Shown here piece by piece: positions 50,101 to 62,100 of a stretch of 64,000 nucleotides of DNA. A program made the translations under genes and the position numbers. Source of the stretch: Amphiura filiformis (Eukaryota > Echinodermata > Ophiuroidea > Amphilepidida > Amphiuridae); NCBI RefSeq assembly GCF_039555335.1, contig NC_092647.1, positions 5,363,608-5,427,607 on the forward strand, given 5' to 3'. Position 1 is the stretch's first letter, and every line of letters starts with the position of its first letter. A model generated the notes under the pieces. It saw nothing but the letters and a program-made list of their open reading frames with translations. It was not told the DNA's origin and did not search any database.

Positions 50101-53100
50101 CAGGAAGGTTTGTCTTACATGTGTAGATTACTAGATCTTGAATTTTCAGTCCCCATCATATTCAGTCTTTTGCATGCCTACATGCTTGATTGGAAATCTC
50201 CAAATCAACAGCTTGATATCCACATCAGGATTCTCACACATTAATTGACCGTATAGTCACAGGGATACATTTATAATTAAAGACACAGATAAAAAGAATT
50301 TATCGCGTCTGATGTCACTGTAAATTACGATCCTTGATTGGTTAACACAGGTTAATCAGCGCGTAAAAGGAAGACCGATCTATCTGGTGCTGATCGGAGA
50401 AAAGGAAACGCAGCAAATGGCGAAAAATTCCGTACTTTTACAACCTGCAAAAAGCAGCTTTTCTAGGCATTGTGGACATGGTGCCTTCGCCAAAGAAAGT
50501 TTCCTACTATAAAGACCTAACTTTTGAGATGAATTGCATGTCGAAAGGTGCAAAATTAACAATAAGGCGCCCGGTTATAAATCTGTGTTCAGCAAGTAAT
50601 CATCACGACACTTGTAAACAAACCGTGCTCGAGTTTGATTGACAGATGACGTCAGACGCGATAAATTCTTTTTATCTGTGTCTTTAATTATTGATGGCCG
50701 CCATCAAATTTTTGCTGGTTTCATAAAATGTCCATGTCTTAACTCATTTGAAAATAAACAGGGAATGTTAAATACAAAACAAGACAAGTTAGTAAAACAA
50801 ACAAGTTTATTGCCTTAGTCAATTTGGCCAACTTATCATTATTGACATCCATGGAATCCATGGAAATGTTACACTATGATCAATTTTAGTCAGGATTTAA
50901 TAAATTAACTTAAATTGCCTATTCAAGTTTCCCTAATTTCATATGATTAGTTGATATGAAGTGCCATACCATATTAATAAAAGATCCCTAAGATTTCCAA
51001 TATCCGTCTTTGTTTCTTTCATACCAGGTGTGCTTATAAATGTAGGAAATGCCCTATCCTTTATGAGGGACTCACCTGAATGTGACATTTTCTGCAGTGC
51101 CCCAAAAATAGTAATAATATTCACCCACATGAGCACTCAGACCTCATATAAACCTACACAATTTTTGCATCATAGATAATTAAGTAATCTCGTTAAGATT
51201 TTGCTTTTACAACACTTACATACACTTGCCTATCCTTCAAGTAGTAAGCAGGGGCTCTCTCCACGGATATACAATTTCAATAATTGGATCACCACACATA
51301 CTTGACTTAACCATGCTATGATAATTCTAGTCAACCATGACAGTTAATGCTGGTAAAATGCATATTAATTTATAGGTGGTAAAATGCTATACAAATTACA
51401 GATCCCACATTGACCCCTTGATTTTGCAAGTTTGTTTGTTTTTAAAACAACAAAAAATATAAACTGATTTTTAAACTTCAAGACACACTCAGTGGATGGT
51501 ACATGTATGAGTAAATGAATATAAAACCTACTAGTGCCCTATTGAATTTGACATTTGAATCAGTGACATGCACAGCAGTCCACTATTATGTAGAGTAGTC
51601 AGTACACAGTCTTCACATTGCAGTACCTGCTTCAATTATGGTTTAGTATGTGCTTAAAGTTCCATTGGCATCATAAACAAAATACAAAATAATAATACTT
51701 AGCAAGCATAATACTAGTCCAAGCATGAGATTGCATGCTTTAGAGTACATTTACTGTTGGCTGTTGAACTTATTTGAAAAAGAAACCAGCAGTTCCAATT
51801 GACTGGGGATGGGAAAATTGTGTAAATGCCAAGGGTATAACATTGAAAGTCACATCATGAGGATGTACATGCCCCTAGCAGGGAGGATCTACGATTTGAA
51901 AAATCAACTAGAGGCAAATGGTGGTCATAGACCACAAACCTAGCTGGGGCATGTTGGTGTTGTGGAGGTATCTGACCCCTGCAAAATGTTCCAAAAATGT
52001 TCCCCTGTCATGAGGTTTGTTGTCACCGAGTTTTGAGTCCTGTACTCCTCACAGATGTCCAGAAAATGCAATTCTAAGATTTGACCCAGATGACCTGTGA
52101 CCAGACCCCTGCAAGATGTTCCATAATTCACCCCTGGTCATGAGTTGTCACCGAGTTTGAGCCCTGTACCTCTTACAGATGTCCAGATAACGCAATTCTA
52201 AGATTTGGCCCCAGAACTTAGTGATGTCTTTTGAGCTGACCGTGCAAAATGTTCCAATATGTTCCCCAGGTCAATTGCAAATCCACAGTAGGGTTGCAAA
52301 TATACCATATGTCACTCGGAGTGCGACAATTTGTACAGATAAATTTATCACAGGTATTTTTTTATTAATTTGACCATTCGTCTGCATATTACCAAATATA
52401 ACCCATTTTGGGCTACCGTTTTTCTGCGAAGGTCATTTATGTCGACAAATTGTTCACAAATCCACAGTAGGGTTGCAAATATACCATATGTCACTCGTAG
52501 TGCGACAATTTGTACAGATAAATTTATCACAGGTATTTTTTTATTAATTTGGCCATTCGTCTGCATATTACCAAAAATAATGCATTTTGGGCCACCGTTT
52601 CTCCCCGAACATCCTTATGTCGACAAATTGTTCGCAAATCCACCACAGGGTTGCAAATATACCATACGTCACTCAGAGTGCGACAATGTGTACAGATAAA
52701 TTTATCACAGGTATTTTTCTATTAATTTGACCATTCGTCTGCATATTACCAAATATAACCCATTTTGGGCTACCGTTTTTTCGCCATGAAGGTCATTTAT
52801 GTCGACAAATTGTTTGCCAATCCACAGTAGGGTTGCAAATATACCATATGTCACTCGTAGTGTTACAATTTGTACAGATAAATTCATCACAGCTATTTTT
52901 CTATTAATTTGGCCATTCGTCTGCATATTACCAAAAATAACGCATTTTGGGCCACCTTTTTCTCCGCATAAACATCATTATGTCGACAAATTGTTCGTAA
53001 ATCCACCACAGGGTTGCAAATATACTATACGTCACTCGGAGTGCGACAATGTGTACAGATAAATTTATCACAGGTATTTTTCTATTAATTTGACCATTCG

Positions 53101-56100
53101 TCTGCATATTATGAAATATAACCCATTTTGGGCTACCGTTTCTCCGGGAAGGTCATTTATGTCGACAAATTATTCGCAAATCCACCGGTTACTTTTAAGG
53201 ATATACTCTGATTTGAATGCACACTAACCAGGGCCGTGACACTCGTATTCAATCCCTGTATATCAGTAAGCTTAAAGACGAAATACCTAGGGGAAACTGG
53301 GGAAAAGTGGAAAAAAAAAATTTGTCCAGCCCAAACAGGATTACGAAGCAAGGCAAGGCAAAACTTATTAAGGTTTACAAGATACATATTTGGTGCATAC
53401 GCACCGATATGAACCTCGCGCCAATCAGGCCGTCTTCACGTACTAGAGGTAAAGTTTGACATATCAGATATCGCACGACTCTGTGGTATATTTGGTTAAC
53501 AAGATAGAGGGTTAAGAGCCAGTCTCCCTTATTATGTACCCAAATCAGGGGGGTTGTGATACAAAAAAAAATAGAATTTTCTCTAAAAAATAATTTTGGT
53601 ACATATTAGCACCAACAACTCACATGTAAAATATGAGCCTTACTTGAAAAATTCTTGAAATTTCAGCCTCTCTGAGCCTTACTTGTTTATGGTAAACTTT
53701 GGAGGTGCATAACATTGTGCGCCATCATCATCCCAACCTGCATTTTGCATTTTTTTAAAGTACCAAATGGTTACATTACAAAAACCAAGAAAAAAAAGGG
53801 ATCTTGATGGCGCACAAAATCAGCAAATCCAATGATTTGATGAAAAGCGCCCTCGTGCAAACTTCAAATCATCATAACGGGCTGCGCCATCAAGATCCCA
53901 AGTCCGAACAAGTTTGAAATTACAGACCTCCATGGCAAGTTTCATTTTTCAGCAAAAATTTTTTGGGATTTTGTTGGCGCACAGAGTTAACAGAGGTCAA
54001 AGGTCAAAATTTCCTATTTTCGCACATTTTTGCACGCCTGTATTATTGCGCGCCAACGTCACCCGACTCTCCGAATAGGATTTCATCAAAGAAGAGGTAA
54101 TTCTCTGCAAGAACTGAAAAAATTAGCTTGGGATCACTTGATCTTCATATATTTCTGATTTTTTGAAAATGGACTTAGCCTCATTTTGGAGGTCAATTTG
54201 ACCTCTTTTTCCCACTCGCTGCACAATGTGGGCTTTTACTGCATCACAAAAAGATGCGCCAACAAGATCCCAATTTTATTTTTCATCGTCTAGCTTCTTT
54301 GGCGACCAGTAGACAAAAAACAAGCAACAGCTAATTGGGATCATGTGGGCGCAATAATATAAAAGAGGTCAAAGGTCACGCTTTGTGCCAAAGTGATGCA
54401 TATTTGCCTATGTGCAGCACGAAAAGTGGAACTTTGACCATAATAAAAATGTGCGCCAACAAGATCCCATCTTACTTTTTGGATGATTGGATAAAGGGGC
54501 TTATGTATAACTTATAACAAGTAAAAAAAAGTGGGATCATGTGGGCGCACTAATTCAATAGAGGTCAAAGTTCATACTTTGTGCCGAATTGGCATTACAT
54601 TGCCTATGTGCAGCACAAAAGTAGAACTTTGACCCATAATAAAAATGTGCGCCAACAAGATCCCATCTTACTTTTTGGATGATTGGATAAAGGGGCTTAT
54701 GTATAACTGATAACAAGTAAAAAAAAGTGGGATCATGTGGGCGCACTAATTCATTAAAGGTCAAAGTTCATACTTCATACAAAATTAAACGATTTTTAGC
54801 CTAAAGTTGCCGAATGCAGCAACCTTTCACTCAAATTTTGCAAAATATGACTAAGTATTTTGACAAAATTTTTTTTTACTCTCACCAACTACCATGATGG
54901 AATCAGCATCATCTGAAATGCACTCACACAAGTTTCTATGAGACATGTCTGGTGATCCCCATTGAAAAAAAAGTATGAACTTTGACCTCTATTGAATTAG
55001 TGCGCCCACATGATCCCACTTTTTTTTACTTGTTATTAGTTATACATAAGCCCCTTTATCCAATCATCCAAAAAGTAAGATGGGATCTTGTTGGCGCACA
55101 TTTTTATTGCGCGACAAAGTTCCACTTTTGTGCTGCACATAGGCAAAATAATGCCAATTCGGCACAAAGTATGAACTTTGACCTCTATTGAATTAGTGCG
55201 CCCACATGATCCCACTTCTTTTTCACTTGTTATCAGTTATACATAAGCCCCTTTATCCAATCATCCAAAAAGTAAGATGGGATCTTGTTGGCGCATTATT
55301 TTATTATGGGTCAAAGTTCCACTTTCGTGCTGCACATAGGCAAATATGCATCACTTTGGCACAAAGCTTGACCTTTGACCTCTTTTATATTAGTGCGCCT
55401 ACATGATCCCAATTAGCTGTTGCTTGTGTTTTATCTACTGGTCGCCTAAGAAGCTAGACGATGACTAATAAAATTGGGATCTTGTTGGCGCATCTTTTTG
55501 TGATGCAGTAAAAAGCCCACATTGTGCAGCGAGTGGGAAAAAGAGGTCAAATTGACCTCCAAAATGAGGCTAAGTCCATTTTCAAAAAAATCAGAAAAAT
55601 ATGAAGATCAGGAGATCCCAAGCTAATTTTTTCAGTTCTTGCAGAGAATTACTTCTTCTTTGATGAAATGCTATTCGGAGAGTCAGGTGACGTTGCGCCA
55701 ATAATACAGGCGTGCAAAAAATGTGCTAAAATAGGAAATTTTGACCTTTGACCTCTGTTAACTCTGTGCGCCTAAACGAAATCCCAAAAAATTTTTGCTG
55801 AAAAATGAAACTTGCCATGGAGGTCTTTAATTTCAAACTTGTTCGGACTTGGGATCTTGATGGCGCAGCCCGATATGATGCTTTCAAGTTTGCACGAGGG
55901 CGCTTTTCATCAAATCATTGGATTTGCTGATTTTGTGCGCCATCAAGATCCCAATTTTTTTCTTGGTTTTGTAATGTAACCATTTGGTACTTTAAAAAAT
56001 GCAAAATGCAGGTTGGGATGATGATGGCGCACGATGTTATGCACCTCCAAAGTTTACCATTTGCAAGTAAGGCTCAGAGAGGCTGAAATTTCAAGAATTA

Positions 56101-59100
56101 TTTTAAGCTGAACGAGGGCGCTGTGCACGCTCATATTTTACATGTGAGTTGTTGGTGCTAATATGTACCAAAATTATTTTTCAGAGAAAATTCTATTTTT
56201 TTTTGTATCACAGATGGGTACATAATAAGGGAGATTGGCTCTTAAATGCACAAAGTGCTATATCTCATTAACCAATGATCCTACAGAGATGTGAGCACTG
56301 ACTTTTTTGTTCTTTATGACCAGAGGAAAAGTTTGACATATCGCACGACTCTGTGGGATATTTGGTTAAAAAGATAGATTGTTAAGTACACAAAGTACAA
56401 AAAAGTGACTATATCTCATTTACCAATGATCCTACAGAGATGTGACCACTAACTTTTTTGTTCTTTATGACGAGATGAAAAGTTTGACATATCGCACGAC
56501 TCTGTGGGATATTTGGTTAAAAAGATAGAGGGTTTGGTGCATAAAGTACAAAAAAGTGACTATATCTCATTAACCAATGATCCTACAGAGATGTGACCAC
56601 TGACTTTTTTGTTCCTTATGACCAGAGGAAAAGTTTGACATATCGCACAACTCTGTGGGATATTTGGTTAAAAAGATAGAGGGTTAAGTACACAAAGTAC
56701 AAAAAAGTGACTATATCTCATTAACCAATGATCCTACAGAGATGTGACCACTGACTTTTTCGTTCTTTATGACCAGAGGAAAAGTTTGACATATCGCATG
56801 CGACTCTGTGGGATATTTGGATAAAAAGATAGAGGGTTAAGTACACAAAGTACAAGAAAGTGACTATATCTCATTAACCAATGATCCTACAGAGATGTGA
56901 CCACTGACTTTTTTGTTCCTTATGACCAGAGGAAAAGTTTGACATATCGCACAACTCTGTGGGATATTTGGTTAAAAAGATAGAGGGTTAAGTACACAAA
57001 GTACAAAAAGTCACTATATCTCATTAACCAATGATCCTACAGAGATGTGACCACTGACTTTTTTCGTTCTTTATGACCAGAGGAAAAGTTTGACATATCG
57101 CACGACTCTGTGGGATATTTGGTTAAAAAGATAGAGGGGTAAGTACACAAAGTACAAAAAAGTGACTATATCTCATTAACCAATGATCCTACAGAGATGT
57201 GACCACTGACTTTTTAGTTCTTTATGACAAGAGGAAAAGTTTGACATATCGCACGACTCTGTGGGATATTTGGTTAAAAAGATAGAGGGTTTGGTGCATA
57301 AAGTACAAAAAAGTGACTATATCTCATTAACCAATGATCCAACAGAGATGTGACCACTGACTTTTTGTTCCTTATGACCAGAGGAAAAGTTTGACATATC
57401 GCACAACTCTGTGGGATATTTGGTTAAAAGATAGAGGGTTTGGTGCATAAAGTACAAAAACATGTGCAATTTCACTTAGTTGCCAGCGGAAGAAAACGGG
57501 AAGATTACAGTGGTTTGTTGCCAGCGGAAGAACCCGAACGATTACAATACCTAGCTGGGGGGTGTAAACCCCCCAGCTAGGTAAATAATGCTGAAAAGGG
57601 GGGTGTACCCTCCACACATGGACACATACACCTTGCACCTGTCAGTCAGTATAAATCACGATCTGAGCCACATGAGCATGAAAAGCTTGGTGCCCCAAAT
57701 GAGAATAAATCACTGCGCATGCATGCATTGCACAGGTCATATGCCCAGGAGATCACAGCCAAATCCCCGTAGCCACAAGTCAGTGATCTTGTGCGCAGCA
57801 CTCGAGGGGTGAAGGTTTGAATCCTGGGGGTGCCAAGTAAAAAATTTGTTCATCTTCTCTCCTTTTTTGTTCCTCCTTTCCTTTCCGATAGCCATTTAAA
57901 ACCACATTTAGCGTTTATAGGGTAAATATGTTTTACAGCCTTGAGAGGTTATTTTCATCATCTATGTATTCCATGTTTTTGGTCACAAAGTTTTACTAAC
58001 AGTAACATTTATATTTTCATCCTGTGGTAGGTTTTTATGGGGGGGTGTACTCAAGCATTCTTGTGCCCACACTGTGAAATCATCATCATTGCAGTGCAGT
58101 GGTTCCCATTACCATAAAGCCAACTTCAGTGTGAGAGCTGTCTATCTACCTACTTGACTTTTAACAGCATCTGTGATGTCCCAAATGATTTGGTATTAAT
58201 GGATTGATGTACGGTGGCTTTTACTTGCACAGTGATGCACAAAAATATGCCTTCACAATGTAAGGAAAATAGGGTATTTTGACAAGAAAAACTAAAAATA
58301 ACAATTTAGAAGTAAGGGGACGCTTATCATATTTTGTCAATGGAATGTATTTCTAAACATTTGATGATTTGCAATTCACAATGTAAAGAATTATGTTGTA
58401 TCCATTGCAACTCATTGAGCAAGGTAAAGTTTGAAAAAAATCCAAAACATTTGTGCAATATGATGAAAACTATACTGAAAGGGCGCTCCTGTTAAAAAGA
58501 AAACCAAGGCACTAATTCAGAATTAGAGGGGTTGCGATGTAATTTCATAAAGTACCCCTCTCTAATTTATAATACATGTACTATATTCAATATCAAGTCA
58601 CCTGGATGTATGTTTCCCCTAGCACTTGTTCAGTGTGGAGGGGGCCCTCTCTGACATTACAAAGTCCACCAATTTGTCGCGTCCAGTCACTGTAACCATG
58701 CAGTTTTAGTTTCCCAAAAAGAGGCCACTTTAAAACTAAAATAAAAGTCGGATTAAAAGCTAAAACAGATGTACATGTAATCCTCACATGATGGTCAGCC
58801 CTCGAATTAAGGATCTGAAGGGGCACGGCAACTTTTTTAGGGCAAGTTGATAATTGCCGTGGATTTTCACTGAAAAGGCAAGGCAGCACGGCAATTTGTA
58901 ATATTTCAAAAGGGCATCAAGGCAACTGTTGAAAATTTGAGAAGGGCACCAAGGCAATTTTTCAAAAGCGAATAGATGCATTACCGTCAGCTGAATTCGA
59001 CACCAAAGTAAAATTCGACTCTCAACTTTACACTAAAACTAACCTGATTGCTTAAAATTAAACCTGCTTTATAATACAAAACAATAAAAAATCAACAGTT

Positions 59101-62100
59101 TAATTTACTTAAATTTTGCGATCCCTAGTTCTGAGCTGCAAAACTGACTGGAAACAGCGATGAAACAGCTGTAACTTTGGTAATAATATTGATCAAATTC
59201 GCCGGGATAAAAACTATTTCGTGCAAAACATATCTAGAGATGGGCTCACATGTACAAGATACCGGAAGGGGGATCGCCATCAGCTTGCAATGGGAATCGC
59301 CATCAGTTTGCAATGGGAAGTCAATGTTTGATAATCGAGAGAACAATTGATTTGCCCAGCGCTCAGATTTTGTTCACGACACGAGGTCGAGGAAGCTTAG
59401 TTACTTAACAGCGTTTCTGATTGGTCGATAGTACGTTGAAGGTATTTCTCTGACCAATCGAGAAAATGAAGATTTCTAGCAACCAGATAATGTATAAAAG
59501 CCGATGTGATTGGCTGAATATGTAAGCTTACGTCGGGGTAATGAATATTAATTCACATCACAACAAACTATTGTGTATACTGTGATTGATAGCTGGGTTA
59601 CGATGCTCAAAATAGCGATCGTGTTCAAGATTTTCGATTTAATTTTCCACAATTTTGCTGGGATTTAACCAGTACTTGTTAATGATTTTATACTGAAGGG
59701 GGAGGGTTGACCGGCTAGGGCACCCACGGCAACTTCATTTAGGGCCACGGCAAGTGACTGCCGTCGGTAAAGGACATATTTTGAGGGCATTGCGGCAATG
59801 GGGGTGGGCACCCACGGCAATATGCCGTCGGTGCCGTGGGTTAATTCGAGGGCTGATGATGGTGAAGCTAGAAAAACAGTGAATAAAACATGATGACAAC
59901 TCACAGCGACAGGAACTGAATATAATAATATGGAGCCCGTAGCCTACTTGTTCAGTGTGGAGGGGGCCCTCTCTGACATTGCAAAGTCCACCAATTTGTC
60001 GCGTCCAGTCACTGTAACCATGCAGTTTTAGTTTCCCAAAACGAGGCCACTTTAAAACTAAAATAAAAGTCAGATTAAAAGCTAAAACAGATGTACATGT
60101 AATCCTCACATGATGGTGAAGCTAGAAAAACAATGAATAAAACATGATGACAACTCACAGCGACAGGAACTGAATATAATAATATGGAGCCCGTAGAGGG
60201 CAATAATCCTGCAATATGATGTATTTCTACATTGATGATGTGAAAATGAAATATGCTGTTGAAGACTCACAATGTTATCTCTGAACTGCTTTATTTAAAA
60301 TCTATACAACGTAGCGTGTTGAAAGGCAAGTTCCCCCAGCATACAGTGAAATCAGTTTCATAGACTAAATATATTCTACTGTCTCAATACTGATGATGAC
60401 AACTGTAGTTTTATAGTCATGTGTATCATATGCAAGTAATGTTTTTAACATACAGGTTATAAATGCAACCACATAAATTTTGCAAAGAGTAGGAGAAAAA
60501 TAATGTTGATAAATATTTTTTTTCTTACTGTTTTTAAAGGTTTATAAAGTTAACTGAACAAAATATACATGTATAAAAGTTGTAAAATAGAAACAGTTGG
60601 TTTTAAAAGAAGGTGCTCCAATACATGAATCCTGGGGTTTTCTACCGAATTCAGTTTGACCAAAATTCCTCCTCACAATACAATATGTGTAGTCTATAAC
60701 GACGAAGGAGATGGATTAATCTCTGATACATATGGTCATTTTCACAGTAAAGGGTGTAACTTTTGATTCTAGGGTCAAAATTTCAAACCACTTAAATATG
60801 TTTCTGTTTACTGAAATCATGCATAGAAGCAACTTAAATTCCAGTAAAATAATGTTTCAAGGCTTAAACCTTTTGATTTCTAATAAAAAATTTGACATTT
60901 CCATAACATTTTGGTTAAAATCTAAGAAAAAATGTATTTTACATAACCTCAGAAAATTATGACATGAAAGCTGGAATACATGTGAAATCCCATTCCAAAG
61001 TAAGTCAACAGATATAAGTTAAATTTTATACCATGTTTTGCTATGTTTGTAATTGCAGTTTTGAAAATTTTTAACATCAAGTGTCATTTACAATGGAAAT
61101 TTCCAAACCTTAAACATATTTTTAAGTTTTAATTGGGTTCCTAAAATAATTTGAATGTCTAACTTCATGTACAAATACTACTTGATGAAAGGAACCTCCC
61201 AGCCAAGTTTCATAGAAATTGGAGTTATTTTTTAGAATTGGCAATTCAAGCGATTTGTGTTTCGGAGGCTTCAGTTAACAACACAGGTGATCATAAAAGT
61301 AAAATATTTGGCTAACCACTACAAGTTGACATAAAAAAATAGGTAAAAAATATCACAATTACCAATTTTCATGCTTTGCTTCTAAGTATTGAATTTCAGT
61401 TGTGACAAAAATTAAATTATCACAGCAAGTCATTTTTTTTTGTTTCGGAGGCTTCATGTTTACAATTGTTAAACATTGCAGAAGTAGTTTTTTTTAAAAC
61501 AATAGTGTTGGGATCATCTAAGCTGTTATTTTCTTGTGTATATTGAATCAATGATTCTATGCGGCAGATATTGTAGATTTATCACATGTTAATTTTTTCA
61601 CCCATTTGTTAAGTATGGTGTTTTTTGCATGTGAAGCCTCCGAAACAGTCTTTTTTGGGTATCAGTATATTTTTCAAACATAAAACCATAATGTCAAATT
61701 TTTTTTTAAATTTATGACATTCTGCACATATCAAGTAATAATTACAATGCAGATATCAGTATGAAACACACCAATTTAGATATGCATAGATGATAATTAA
61801 TCTTATTGTTGTTTCGGAGGCTTCATTTGTTTCGGAGGCTTCAATTGTTAACGGAAAGTTTGTATTGGGTCCCATTTTCAAACGGTGATATATATCTCCA
61901 CGATTTAAAAACATGTGACTTGAGGATCTACTTTGCTACATTTTGATAAATAGATTGGATGAGCTCTTTTATTTATATTTGCACAAGCCTGCTGAACAGT
62001 TTGTTTCGGAGGCTTCAAAAAAGTTAACGGAAAAACAGCTCTTTGAAGTCAAGATTTTATAAAAATTTTAAAAGCTTGCAAATCGACTAATTTTTGTTAC

